Positions 16,612 through 25,587 of a DNA stretch of 64,000 bases are shown here, piece after piece. The notes beneath the pieces were generated by a model. That model saw nothing but the letters and a program-made list of their open reading frames with translations. It ran no database searches and was not told the origin of the DNA. The stretch comes from Erysipelotrichaceae bacterium NK3D112 (GTDB taxonomy: Bacteria > Bacillota_I > Bacilli_A > Erysipelotrichales > Erysipelotrichaceae): assembly GCA_000701725.1 (NCBI GenBank), contig JNJQ01000001.1, forward strand, positions 248,001-312,000, read 5' to 3'. How positions within the stretch are numbered: the stretch's first letter is position 1; every line of letters starts with the position of its first letter. Both the position numbers and the translations under genes were made by a program.

Positions 16612-18390
16612 ATGGATATGGATATCTTTGGAATACTGACAATGGTGGGAGGACTTGCCCTGTTCTTATACGGAATGAATACCATGGGAGATGGATTAGT
16701 TATGCTCTCTGGTGGTAAACTGGAGCAGGTTCTTGAAAGACTGACGAAAAAAAGAATCATGGCGTTGCTTTTGGGCGCTTTGGTCACAGCGGTGATTCAA
16801 TCCTCGTCCGCAACAACTGTTATGGTAGTTGGTTTCGTTAACTCCGGTATTATGAAGCTGACGCAGGCAGTTGGCATTATTATGGGCGCTAACATAGGTA
16901 CAACGATTACATCATGGATTCTGTCGCTGACAGGAATCAGCAGCGGAAATGTATTTATCAAACTGCTTAAGCCCAGTTCGTTCTCCCCTGTTCTTGCAGC
17001 AATCGGTATTATTTGCATGATGACCGGAAAGGATGGTTCCAGAAAGAAAACGATTGGAAGCATTCTGTTAGGCTTTGCGGTACTCATGTTTGGTATGGAA
17101 ACGATGAGTGGCGCAGTTTCTCCCCTAAAAGATAACCCCACCTTCACCGGCATGCTGACCGCATTCTCAAATCCTATACTTGGTATGGCTGCAGGTGCAG
17201 TCTTGACCGCAGTTATTCAAAGCTCCTCTGCGTCTGTTGGTATTCTGCAGGCTTTATGCATGTCCGGCGCCGTAACTTATGGAACTGCACTTCCAATCAT
17301 CATGGGGCAAAATATCGGCACCTGCGTGACAGCACTGATTTCATCTATAGGAGCAAGTAAGAACGCAAAGAGAGCTGCTTTTATTCATCTGTATTTTAAT
17401 CTAATTGGTACTATCCTTTTTATGGCCGTGTTCTATTTTATTAATCACTTCGTAAATTTTGCATTCCTATCCAATACCGCCGGTGCGGCAGGAATTGCAG
17501 TAATTCATAGCCTGTTTAATATTGGATGTGCGATTGTACTGTTTCCATTCGCTGACAAGCTTGTAGCCCTGTCGACATTTACTGTCAAAAATCAAACGGC
17601 ATCTGAGCCGGAGCAAATACTTCCTGAAGAACTGGCAGCCTTGGATGAACGCTTTCTGGATAGTCCATCCTTTGCAATTCAGCTTTGTAAGAATGCCGTA
17701 ATAAAGATGGCAGAGTATTCAAAAAAAGCAATTTTTCTTGCAATGGAAGTTCAGACTGAATATTCCAGCGAAAAAGTTGCTGAGGTCATTCAGCTTGAGC
17801 AGTTGGTCGATCAGTTTGAAGACTCCATTGGCACATATCTTGTAAAGCTTGCCGGAAAAGACCTAAGCATGGATGATAGCCACTTGCTATCCGTGCTACT
17901 CCACTGTATCAGTGATTTTGAAAGAATTTCAGATCATGCAATCAATATTACGGAAGCCGTAGATAAATTGCAAAAACAGGGACTAGAATTTACCAGTCAG
18001 GGAAAACATGAGCTTGACTCTCTGGGGATTGCAATCCGTGATATATTGACAATGACGCAAAATGCATTTTCTACGGGGAATACAACAACAGCGGCAGATG
18101 TAGAACCGTTGGAAGAGGTCATTGACGATCTCGTCCTGGAAATGAAGCGGCGGCATATCGTTCGCCTCAGAAGTGGAAATTGCTCTATGGAGGCAGGACT
18201 GCTCCTGGAGGACATTCTGACAAATTACGAGAGAGTATCCGACCATTGCTCCAATATAGCCGCAGCATTGATTGAAATACAGGCAGACGAGTTGGATATG
18301 CATCGATATATTGATGTAAAAATTAAAGGCAGTGATCCTCATTTCCAGAAGGAGTATCTCCGCCTGAAGAATATTTACATTTTGCCATAG
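16612..18390 (+). CDS. Na+/phosphate symporter with C-terminal PhoU-like domain
   Basis: A 592-residue protein. The N-terminal ~330 residues hold two inverted Na/Pi cotransporter repeats, each with the QSSSA motif (VIQSSSATTVM and VIQSSSASVGIL). The C-terminal ~220 residues are helical and PhoU-like, including DFERISDHAINITEA and YERVSDHCSNIAAA. It provides Na+-coupled phosphate transport as a low-affinity alternative to Pst. Direct TTTACA repeats upstream point to Pho control. The two-component genes follow 17 bp downstream. Confidence 0.93.
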   Translation: MDMDIFGILTMVGGLALFLYGMNTMGDGLVMLSGGKLEQVLERLTKKRIMALLLGALVTAVIQSSSATTVMVVGFVNSGIMKLTQAVGIIMGANIGTTITSWILSLTGISSGNVFIKLLKPSSFSPVLAAIGIICMMTGKDGSRKKTIGSILLGFAVLMFGMETMSGAVSPLKDNPTFTGMLTAFSNPILGMAAGAVLTAVIQSSSASVGILQALCMSGAVTYGTALPIIMGQNIGTCVTALISSIGASKNAKRAAFIHLYFNLIGTILFMAVFYFINHFVNFAFLSNTAGAAGIAVIHSLFNIGCAIVLFPFADKLVALSTFTVKNQTASEPEQILPEELAALDERFLDSPSFAIQLCKNAVIKMAEYSKKAIFLAMEVQTEYSSEKVAEVIQLEQLVDQFEDSIGTYLVKLAGKDLSMDDSHLLSVLLHCISDFERISDHAINITEAVDKLQKQGLEFTSQGKHELDSLGIAIRDILTMTQNAFSTGNTTTAADVEPLEEVIDDLVLEMKRRHIVRLRSGNCSMEAGLLLEDILTNYERVSDHCSNIAAALIEIQADELDMHRYIDVKIKGSDPHFQKEYLRLKNIYILP

Positions 18391-18407
18391 CGAAGGAAGG
18401 GATATAG

Positions 18408-19097
18408 ATGGCTTTAATTTATATTGTGGAGGATGACCCAAGCATACAGGAAATCGAAATGATGGCCTTAAAGAACAGTAACTATATGGTGCAGGCGTTC
18501 GATCGCGCCAGTTCTTTATATGAAAAATTAGAAGAAATAATTCCCGATCTTATTCTGCTCGATATCATGCTTCCGGATGAAGATGGTTATAAAATCGTGC
18601 GCAGATTGAGAAATAGTCCCAAAACCAGGCGAATTCCGGTCATCATGATTACAGCAAAGACAACTGAAATGGATATGGTGAAGGGATTAGATGACGGTGC
18701 TGACGATTACATCCGCAAGCCATTCTCCGTAATGGAACTGCTTTCCAGAGTGCGAGCTTTGCTTAGACGATCTCAGGAGGATGTCCCTGAACAACTGTTA
18801 GTAGGAAACATCATGCTGAACCATGAGCGACACTCTGTAATCTCCGATGGAAGAAGTATTATTCTCACTTTGAAAGAATATGAACTGCTCCGTTACCTGA
18901 TGATCAACGAAGATGTTGTTTTGACCAGAGAATCCATAATGCGCTTCGTTTGGGGCGTAGACTTTGAGGGTGAAAGCCGCACTGTAGATATGCATATAAA
19001 GACTCTTCGGCAGAAGCTGGGTGAATGTGGAAAGCAGATTCATACAATTCGAGGTGTAGGTTACTCCATCAGCAAAGAATGTGGTGAAGAGGCATGA
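18408..19097 (+). CDS. OmpR/PhoB-family response regulator
   Basis: A 229-residue regulator. The receiver domain shows the acidic pair in VEDDPS, the phosphorylated Asp in LLDIMLPDEDG and Lys in KPFSVMELL. The C-terminal winged helix ends with HIKTLRQKLGE and IHTIRGVGYS. Position in a phosphate cluster makes it the likely PhoB/PhoP equivalent acting on the TTTACA repeats. The stop overlaps the kinase start (ATGA). Confidence 0.9.
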   Translation: MALIYIVEDDPSIQEIEMMALKNSNYMVQAFDRASSLYEKLEEIIPDLILLDIMLPDEDGYKIVRRLRNSPKTRRIPVIMITAKTTEMDMVKGLDDGADDYIRKPFSVMELLSRVRALLRRSQEDVPEQLLVGNIMLNHERHSVISDGRSIILTLKEYELLRYLMINEDVVLTRESIMRFVWGVDFEGESRTVDMHIKTLRQKLGECGKQIHTIRGVGYSISKECGEEA

Positions 19098-20428
19098 AGC
19101 AGAAAATAAATATACGTCTCAGCCTGATAGCCCTGATTGCAATTATTACTACAGCGGTTGGTATCACGATGGTGTATTATAGTCTGTTTCAAGGACAGGT
19201 TCGTAATGACCTGAAACAGAACGCAGTTTTGTTGGTAGAAACAGACCTTTTCCAGAATGCTTACACTTCCGGAAAAGAGAGCTCGGAGAATCTTGAACAC
19301 CTCAGTTCGGGAAACTTAAGAATTACCTGGGTTGATGCCGATGGAACCGTTCTGTTCGATAATGATACAGATATTGCCGGCCTTTCAAATCATTTGGATC
19401 GTCCTGAAATTCAAAGAGCATTTGAAAATGGTGAAGGAGAAAGTACCAGGCGTTCCGATACTATGAATATGAACACCTTTTATTATGCTCTTCTTTTGGA
19501 AAATGGTACTGTGCTCCGTGTTTCCACGCAGGCAAGAACAATCGTCAGTGTACTGATCACCGCGTTGCCGGTCATTGCAGGAATCATTGTGCTTATCCTC
19601 CTTGGCTGTGTTTTGATTGGCCATCTTCTCACCGGACAGCTAATGAAACCAATTGAAGAAATGGCGGAGAATCTGGATGATGGCAACAGAGTCCCTGCAT
19701 ATAGAGAATTGGAACCCTTTGCTGATAAAATTCGCAGTCAGCATGAAAATATACTTGCCGCAGCCAAAAGCAGACAGGATTTTACAGCAAATGTATCGCA
19801 CGAATTAAAAACACCAATCACAGCTATTTCCGGCTATGCAGAGTTGATTGAAAATCGATTAATAGATTCCGAGGCAGAGGTTCATGTGGCGAGTCAGATT
19901 CGTCACAATGCAGACCGCCTGCTATCTTTGGTCACAGACATTATCCAACTTTCAGAGCTTGACCACAGAGAGCTTCCAAGAAAATTTGAACAGCTTGATT
20001 TGTTTTCTGTTGCAAGGGAATGTGTAAATGAACATGTTCTCATGGCTTCGCAGAGAAACATCAAATTGATTTGTAGCGGAACCTCGGCAAGAATCAATGC
20101 CGACCGCAGACTTGTGCGGGAAATGATCGACAACCTGCTCCAGAATGCAATTCGGTACAATAAAGAAAATGGAACTGTAAAGGTTCATGTTACGATTGAA
20201 AATGGACATCCTATGATTTCTGTTGAAGACACCGGTATCGGTATTCCTGCAGATCAATTGGATAGGGTCTTTGAACGATTTTACAGGGTGGACAAAAGTC
20301 GTTCCCGTGAGACTGGCGGCACCGGTCTTGGGCTTGCAATTGTGAAACACATTGCAGAATTGCATTCGGCTGAAATAGCGATTCATAGTATCGTTGACGA
20401 AGGAACAGAGATTGTAGTTCGTTTTTAA
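19094..20428 (+). CDS. PhoR-type sensor histidine kinase
   Basis: A 444-residue membrane kinase with helices near residues 7-30 and 155-178 flanking an extracellular sensor region. A HAMP-like linker precedes the H-box SHELKTPITAISGY; the N-box (DNLLQNAIRYNKENG), G1 (EDTGIGIP) and G2 (GGTGLGLAIVKHI) are intact. It is translationally coupled to the response regulator. Together with PhoU and PstB it should sense phosphate sufficiency. Confidence 0.92.
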   Translation: MKQKINIRLSLIALIAIITTAVGITMVYYSLFQGQVRNDLKQNAVLLVETDLFQNAYTSGKESSENLEHLSSGNLRITWVDADGTVLFDNDTDIAGLSNHLDRPEIQRAFENGEGESTRRSDTMNMNTFYYALLLENGTVLRVSTQARTIVSVLITALPVIAGIIVLILLGCVLIGHLLTGQLMKPIEEMAENLDDGNRVPAYRELEPFADKIRSQHENILAAAKSRQDFTANVSHELKTPITAISGYAELIENRLIDSEAEVHVASQIRHNADRLLSLVTDIIQLSELDHRELPRKFEQLDLFSVARECVNEHVLMASQRNIKLICSGTSARINADRRLVREMIDNLLQNAIRYNKENGTVKVHVTIENGHPMISVEDTGIGIPADQLDRVFERFYRVDKSRSRETGGTGLGLAIVKHIAELHSAEIAIHSIVDEGTEIVVRF

Positions 20429-21383
20429 GGAAACCACTTTGTGTTTCTTATTTGCCTGCATATTTGCCAATGTTATAGAGAATATAATATCTATTGGAAT
20501 TGGACTATTTGGAGTAGGTATGATGTATACAGATGATTCAAACAAGAAAAGCTATAACGATACGACAATCGTATTTCAGGGCAGCAGGGAGCAACTATTC
20601 AAAGATAAAAAGAATGATATTCGAAACTGGCTTACTGCAGATCCGGCAGGCCTTTAATTCAAGCGCATGATGTTTTGAAAGCTGTGTCTATTAAAAGGCA
20701 AAAGTAAAGAAGAGAATTAAAAACAAACTAGGATCCTTCAGAGAGTTTCTTTCTGAAGGATTTTTTAGTTGCAAGGCACTCTTCCTCCTATTGATTATCT
20801 GTAGAATGTCAGCATAGCGATAGTCGTTGCTCAGCTCATCGCCGGTTCCACCGGTGATGTTAAAGGGGATTGGGGTGCTTCCCCAACGAGCACGCGAGGC
20901 GTTTGTCTGGACACAGACACTGCTCGCACAGTTACTCTTACCTGGAATTTTGACCTCATCTTCCTCGTCTTTAATCAACTTTATCCAAAAACAGGAAAAA
21001 CAAGTGCTTTCGGTATTAATAAGGCCTTCACTCTATATAGCGGTTTTTTGTTTCTGATGGTTACACAGTTAAAAAAAACTCCTTTCTATCAGAAAACAAC
21101 CTGATGACAAGGTGGTTCCGACTGGAGTCAATTCTTTTTTTCTGCTCCGCGCTATGCTAATAGCAGACTAAGCGTCTTGGCTCCTTGATGACCATAACAT
21201 CTCCTCACCTCAACCCCAATTAGTTTATTTCCAGCATCCCTCGTTAGGATCCCATTTAGTAACTGGCACACTGATTTGAGTCAGAAGGGGCGTTACAAAT
21301 GTCTTGATCCGGGTCATAGCATCGTTCATTGAGACCTGGATCATAGCCTTTTTCTTTTTAAGGAACGAGTTCCATCTGGTCTG
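20429..21383. other. Gene-poor stretch between kinase gene and recombinase relic
   Basis: About 950 bp without a gene I can support. A 72-codon frame at 20439-20657 begins with GTG and has a hydrophobic start but no clear ribosome-binding site. On the minus strand, 20691-20978 reads a coherent segment including SRARWGSTPIPFNITGG, which looks protein-like but is unrecognised and lacks a start signal. Minus-strand 21225-21400 also reads coding-like (QISVPVTKWDPNEG). These are probably decayed fragments. Confidence 0.4.
20733..20766 (+). terminator. Strong terminator ending the phosphate island
   Basis: Perfect 10-bp stem ATCCTTCAGA (20733-20742) / TCTGAAGGAT (20752-20761), followed by TTTTT. 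Confidence 0.85.
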
Positions 21384-22025
21384 ATGCATCGAATCATCCA
21401 GAAACTCATTGCTGAATTCTGCCGTTTCCATTATGATGGGAGTTTTTCGGTTTGTGAAAGAACAGAAGAGGAGCTGCATTCCGATGCAACGCTGCAGGAG
21501 ATCGACCGGGTAAAAAAAGAACTGAAGCAGCTTGAGCAGAAGATGCAGCGTCTGCTGGATATGCATCTGGAAGAACAGATCGACTTTGGTACCTATGAAG
21601 ACAAAAAGCTGGAGATCATAAAAGAACAGCAACTGAAGACAACGGAGCTCAAAAGACTACAGGGTGAAGCTGATGTCGAGAAGGATTTACGCAAGAGGTT
21701 GGACGCAATGCGCAAGCTCCTTTCCGAGGCTCCGATCCTGAAGGAATTTGACAGAAATGTTTTTGAAAGCATCGTTGAAAAAGTTATTGTAGGCGGGTAT
21801 GATGACGAGGGAAATGCAGATCCGTCGATGATCACATTTGTCTATAAGACCGGTTTTGAAGACAAGAAAAAGGGTGACGATTATAAGCCTCCGAGGAGGA
21901 ATTCCAAGTCTAAAAAATTGTCGTCACAACCTACCGACGACAGCAGCAAATTGTCACAACAAGCTACTGACGTTGCACATCGAGACCGTCTGTCTACTAA
22001 CACATTCTTGAAGAAAAAGGGCTGA
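21384..22025 (+). pseudogene. C-terminal fragment of a large serine recombinase
   Basis: A 213-codon frame matching the C-terminal coiled-coil and tail of large site-specific serine recombinases. Visible family traits are LLDMHLEEQIDFGTYEDKK, a lysine- and glutamate-rich coiled coil, and NVFESIVEKVIVGGYDDEGN. The catalytic resolvase domain and the zinc-ribbon region are missing, so it cannot be active. Its last codons overlap the RlmD-like repeat at 21976-22005. Confidence 0.8.
21976..22005 (+). repeat. RlmD-tail-like direct repeat, copy 1 (candidate attachment site)
   Basis: A 30-bp sequence beginning CACATCGAGACCGTCTGTCT that recurs at 24107-24136 with three differences. In one frame it encodes HIETVCLLTH, which resembles the C-terminal HVETVxLL motif of RlmD/RumA proteins. 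Conjugative elements with serine integrases are known to use the 3' end of rlmD/rumA, so this may be a former attachment junction. Confidence 0.55.
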
Positions 22026-22515
22026 AAAAGCCTGATTTACTGGGGTTTCCGTCACCGGGAGCAGAGCGTGCTCGGTGTGATGGGAGCCCTCTTTTTATGT
22101 CTGAGGGAACTGGTCAAGGAGCAGTGGCGTGGCTACGATTTTACTATTTCAGAAAACGAGTCAACGATTTTACTATTTTGGGCAAAGCGAGAAAACGATT
22201 TTACTATTTGGGGTTGGTCGAGACTATGAGTTTATTGATGAAGAGAAAGAAAGCGGCGGCAGCGGAGTGATGCGTTCAATGCCATGTTGAATGGCATCAA
22301 GAATATCTGCGGAAATATATTGACGGATATCAAGTGAAGCGGGTCAGTGATACAAGCTAAGGGAGGTTGTGGGAGGTGAGCTTTGTGCTGAAGGAATTTA
22401 GTTTTCGCAACCAGCTTTAACATTTCAGACATATAAATGTTCGGTTTGGTTGGTGGACATGTGGATGCCTTGCAATCATAATAATGTTAAGAATAATTGC
22501 AAAGGTGAGAAATAT
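22026..22515. other. Element-end sequence without intact genes
   Basis: About 490 bp. The first 190 bp is a diverged copy of 24137-24300, sharing order and motifs (CTGAGG..., GTGGCT...ATTTTACTATTT). The remainder (22220-22450) reads open in short frames but no gene is supported. Confidence 0.5.
22135..22212 (+). repeat. Three ~30-bp tandem repeats with core ACGATTTTACTATTT
   Basis: The core starts at 22135, 22164 and 22195 (spacings 29 and 31 bp), with AAAACGAG-like intervening sequence. Two related cores lie at 24254 and 24283, 29 bp apart, in the second element-end copy. Such repeats are typical of insertion-sequence or transposon termini that bind a transposase or recombinase several times. 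No transposase gene accompanies them. Confidence 0.6.
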
Positions 22516-23604
22516 ATGAGAAAATACTACTTGGACAATATCAGATGGGTAACTGTAGTTTTGGTTGTCATTTATCATGTGATTTACATGTATAATGGCG
22601 AAGGCATTCTCGGAGGAGTTGGAAAGATTACTTCTCTTGATGTACAGTATTACGACATTTTCCTATATGCGGTCTATCCATGGTTTATGCTTCTGTTATT
22701 CCTTGTATCGGGAATATGCTCCAGATATTATCTGGACAGTCACACCGCAAAGGAATTTGCGAAAAACAGGACAAGGAAGCTGCTTATTCCCTCTACCGTA
22801 GGACTATTTGCGTTTCAGTTCATCCAGGGATATGTCAGCATGTCAATAAGCGACGCTTTTGATTCCATGCATGAAATACCTGCCGTAATCAAGTATTTCA
22901 TTATGGTGATAAGCGGAACGGGAGTTCTGTGGTACATACAGCTGCTTTGGCTATTTTCGATGGTTCTTCTTCTCGTCAGAAAAATAGATAAGGACAGGCT
23001 GTGGAAATTGGGTGGAAAGGCTAACCTCATAACGATACTTTTGATGGCTCTTGTAATATGGGGAGCAGCGCAGATTCTTAACACGCCGGTTGTTGTGGTT
23101 TATCGGTTTGGATATTACGGAACTGCTTTCTTGCTTGGCTACTTTGTGTTTTCACATGATGAGGTAATTGTGACACTGAAAAAATATTCTGTATTGCTGC
23201 TTGTTCTTAGTGTAGGTGTTGGAACAGCCTTCTGCATCATGTACTTTGGCGACAACTATGCGGAAGCCCCTATCAACAGATCGATCCTGTTTACAGTTTT
23301 CGGATGGTTGGCAAGCATGGCGATTCTTAGCGGTGCAGCAAAGTATGCTGATAAGCAAAACGCTTTTACGATATGGATGAGTAAAAACAATTTTGGGTTA
23401 TATGTATTTCATTACCTTGGGATATCAACAGCAGCCCTGCTTCTTGGAAAACCAGGTAATCTTCCGGCAGCTATGATTTATATTATCAGCTTGATTGCAG
23501 GCTTTGTGGTGGCATATGCCTTGAACGCCGTAATCTCCAGAATACCATTCTTCAGATGGGCGGTGCTCGGAATAAAGAAAGAGAGGAAAAACGATGTTTC
23601 ATGA
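22516..23604 (+). CDS. Acyltransferase-3 family membrane protein
   Basis: A 362-residue integral membrane acyltransferase with about ten helices. The N-terminal motif YLDNIRWVTVVLVVIYHVIY carries the family's catalytic histidine. Members transfer acyl groups to surface glycans, lipids or antibiotics; the acceptor here is unknown. ATG 22516 is chosen because AAAGGTGAG precedes it and the family motif follows at once. The end overlaps the XRE-AbrB gene by 11 bp, so the two are a transcription unit enclosed by element-end relics. Confidence 0.85.
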   Translation: MRKYYLDNIRWVTVVLVVIYHVIYMYNGEGILGGVGKITSLDVQYYDIFLYAVYPWFMLLLFLVSGICSRYYLDSHTAKEFAKNRTRKLLIPSTVGLFAFQFIQGYVSMSISDAFDSMHEIPAVIKYFIMVISGTGVLWYIQLLWLFSMVLLLVRKIDKDRLWKLGGKANLITILLMALVIWGAAQILNTPVVVVYRFGYYGTAFLLGYFVFSHDEVIVTLKKYSVLLLVLSVGVGTAFCIMYFGDNYAEAPINRSILFTVFGWLASMAILSGAAKYADKQNAFTIWMSKNNFGLYVFHYLGISTAALLLGKPGNLPAAMIYIISLIAGFVVAYALNAVISRIPFFRWAVLGIKKERKNDVS

Positions 23605-24025
23605 CAATCTGATAACACTTAGAAAAATGAAAAACATGACGCAGGAAGATATAGCTGATATAGTTGGCGTTTCCCGGCAGTCTGTAGCAAAGTGGGAAAC
23701 CGGAGATACTGTTCCTGATTTGGACAAGTGTAAAAAACTTGCGGAAATATTTGAAGTGTCGCTTGATGATCTGGCTAATTATAAATCGGAGGAAAGCATG
23801 GGTATGCCGCTTCCATCAAAAGGAAAACATCTCTTCGGAATGGTAACTGTAGGTGATAAAGGGCAGATTGTGATTCCTGCTAAAGCAAGAAAGATATTTG
23901 AGATTTCACCTGGAGATCAGTTGGTGGTACTTGGCGATGAAAGACAAGGACTTGCTATCATGAAATCAGAAAGCATCTTAGCCTTTGCCGATGCAGTCAG
24001 GAACGGAACGGTAGTACAGGAATAG
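23594..24025 (+). CDS. XRE-family regulator fused to an AbrB/SpoVT domain
   Basis: A 143-residue protein. Residues 1-65 form an XRE helix-turn-helix (MTQEDIADIVGVSRQSVAKWETG). Residues 75-125 form a swapped-hairpin AbrB domain (VTVGDKGQIVIPAKARKIFEISPGD). Both halves can bind DNA. It is coupled to the acyltransferase gene and probably regulates it. AGAGGAAAAACG precedes the ATG. Confidence 0.88.
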   Translation: MFHDNLITLRKMKNMTQEDIADIVGVSRQSVAKWETGDTVPDLDKCKKLAEIFEVSLDDLANYKSEESMGMPLPSKGKHLFGMVTVGDKGQIVIPAKARKIFEISPGDQLVVLGDERQGLAIMKSESILAFADAVRNGTVVQE

Positions 24026-24390
24026 ATAACGAGGCAATGGATATGTTCCTGACCGCGTTTATGTAAACAGGCGCGGGGAATGATTATCTATTTCGTTGAC
24101 TCGTGCCACATCGAGACCGTTTGTTTACTAACTCATAAGGGGTAAAAGGCCTGAAATAGGGCATGCTTTGTTGTTTGGCTCATGACAGCCGGGTGACGGT
24201 CAGTTCCTTGTTTCTCTCTGAGGAAACTTATCAAAACCAAGGGTTGTGGCTCCTATTTTACTATTTGGGGAAACGAGGAAATGATTTTACTACTCGTTTC
24301 TAATCCGGTTATGAGATAAAAATACGCTTGGACTAATAATCATCTCGAGAAAATCGGGCTCATGTAGAGTAGTCATTAGGAGGGAAATCC
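24026..24390. other. Second element-end copy without intact genes
   Basis: About 365 bp. It contains the second RlmD-tail-like repeat (24107-24136), the ATTTTACTATTT repeats (24254, 24283) and AT-rich sequence up to the ribosome-binding site of the recombinase pseudogene. Confidence 0.5.
24107..24136 (+). repeat. RlmD-tail-like direct repeat, copy 2 (candidate attachment site)
   Basis: Matches 21976-22005 in 27 of 30 positions and again encodes HIETVCLLTH, followed by a stop (HKG*). The preceding 12 bp TTGACTCGTGCC (24096-24107) differs in one base from TTGACTCGAGCC at 7755-7766 in the rlmD end, which may be a shared crossover core or chance. Confidence 0.5.
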
Positions 24391-24909
24391 ATACAGGAAA
24401 ACGCAAAAGTAAAACTGATTCCTGCCCACAAGAAGGAACCTCATCTTATTAAAGCGGGTATCTATTTGTGGGTCAGTACTGCACGAGCCCCACAGCTTAG
24501 AAGCCTTAGTTCTCAGGTTTCCGCAATGACCCGATATGTTTATTCTCGGGAGAACTGGATCTTAAAAGACATCTACCTGGAAGTGGGTTCTGCAAAGACA
24601 GGTTCATCACGAAGAGAGTTTACCCGTCTTTTGGATGACTGTAAAAGCCAGCAGATTGAAGTCGTGGTGGTGAAATCAAATCCCACAGGTAATCGATATG
24701 TCTTGCATGATGCTCACATGGCAATCATATCGACGGAAAAATTTGCGGCAGTGCAGGAACAGATCGATAAAAGAGCAAAGAGAAAAAGAAAGACAGAAAG
24801 TGTAAGCAAGACACTTGCTGAAGAACTTAAGTGGGATAAGCCAGCGGACAATATTATGGTCAAGAAGAGTAATGATAAAATCGATTGGCCGGAAACTATA
24901 AATGACTAA
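24391..24909 (+). pseudogene. Serine recombinase with lost start codon and large internal deletion
   Basis: The frame opens with ATA (not a start) 5 bp after a good AGGAGGG site and reads QENAKVKLIPA, the usual opening of large serine recombinases. The catalytic YxRVST motif is changed to YLWVST, keeping serine but losing arginine. After VVVVKS at about residue 98 the sequence jumps to a C-terminal segment (MAIISTEKFAAVQEQIDKR), so some 250-300 residues are missing. It is inactive. It lies next to the second element-end copy. Confidence 0.85.
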
Positions 24910-24936
24910 TACAAATCGAGATTTTAGGAGCGCGTG

Positions 24937-25197
24937 ATGAATACCCAAATAGCCTACTGCGGAGTTAACTGCTCTGCATGTTCTGATTACATTAACAAAA
25001 TCTGTCCTTCCTGCAAGCATACACAGTGGACGGAAGAAGATATATGTATGCCTGTTAAGTGTTGCAAAGAAAAAGGGATCGATTTCTGCGCATTTTGCAA
25101 TAACTTTCCGTGTGATGATATGGCAGATTTTTATGAGGAGTCAAAAAGTCACAAAGAAGCATATCACAGAATGGTATCGATGAATGCGGACCGCTAA
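24937..25197 (+). CDS. DUF3795-like cysteine-rich small protein
   Basis: An 86-residue protein with ten cysteines in a zinc-binding-like arrangement (YCGVNCSACSDY, CPSCKH, CCKEKGIDFCAFCNNFPCD). This matches the DUF3795 family, of unknown function. A paralogue is encoded at 47213. AGGAG at 24926-24930 supports ATG 24937 over GTG 24934. It may be the original neighbour of the element's insertion point. Confidence 0.75.
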   Translation: MNTQIAYCGVNCSACSDYINKICPSCKHTQWTEEDICMPVKCCKEKGIDFCAFCNNFPCDDMADFYEESKSHKEAYHRMVSMNADR

Positions 25198-25365
25198 CCC
25201 GACAACTTCCAGTTTGCTGAAGCAAAAGACTACATATCATTATGGGATGTATCATAGCACTTGTGCTGGTAAATAAGCATTTTGATATGTTTGGACAAAG
25301 ACGAATGTTCACATGTTGAGACAATACTATTGATGACACATAACGGGCGCTAAACCGCATAAAAC

Positions 25366-25418
25366 AAAGGAATTCCGCGTATTTTGCCAATCCAGGCCGA
25401 CGCAGGAATTCCTTTTTT
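25366..25418 (+). terminator. Long-stem terminator
   Basis: AAAGGAATTCC-GCG (25366-25379) pairs with CGC-AGGAATTCCTTT (25401-25414), followed by TTTTTT. The flanking A run could also allow function on the minus strand. Confidence 0.75.
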
Positions 25419-25462
25419 CTGTATTTTGACAATAGTCCTGCACCGAATAATGCGCTTCCCTC

Positions 25463-25509
25463 TTGATTTCTTCCAGCTTTGGAATATTATACGGTTAGAG
25501 TTGGCTAAC
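25463..25509 (+). promoter_or_regulatory. HTH-gene promoter with GTTAG-N6-CTAAC palindrome (copy 1)
   Basis: -35 TTGATT (25463), 16-bp spacer, -10 TATTAT (25485-25490), then GTTAG-AGTTGG-CTAAC at 25494-25509 over the predicted start. The same order recurs at 34397-34447 before the decayed HTH copy, supporting an autoregulatory operator. Confidence 0.6.
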
Positions 25510-25587
25510 TTGCGTACTGGTCTCAAACTCAAGGAAAACCGCCTTCTTTTCGAAACGTATTTTATCGCACGGAATGTGAGGTATCAG

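Larger units (their letters stand above)
25198..25587. other. Intergenic region before the HTH gene
   Basis: About 390 bp without a supported gene. It holds a long terminator hairpin (25366-25418) and the HTH promoter with its palindrome (25463-25509). Confidence 0.5.

Noticed and set aside
20439-20657. 72-codon gene after the histidine kinase
   Set aside because: GTG start without a ribosome-binding site and no recognisable family; left as part of a gene-poor stretch.
20691-20978. Minus-strand gene of 95 codons
   Set aside because: Reads coding-like in part but lacks a ribosome-binding site, a recognisable family and a terminator; its 3' part runs through the terminator of the phosphate island.
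22135-22212. CRISPR array from three ~30-bp spaced repeats
   Set aside because: Only three imperfect units, no unique spacers of constant length, and no cas genes; it fits an element end better.
24094-24150. A second rlmD gene based on the HIETVCLLTH peptide
   Set aside because: Only the last dozen codons are present and no methyltransferase domain is upstream; it is treated as an attachment-type repeat.
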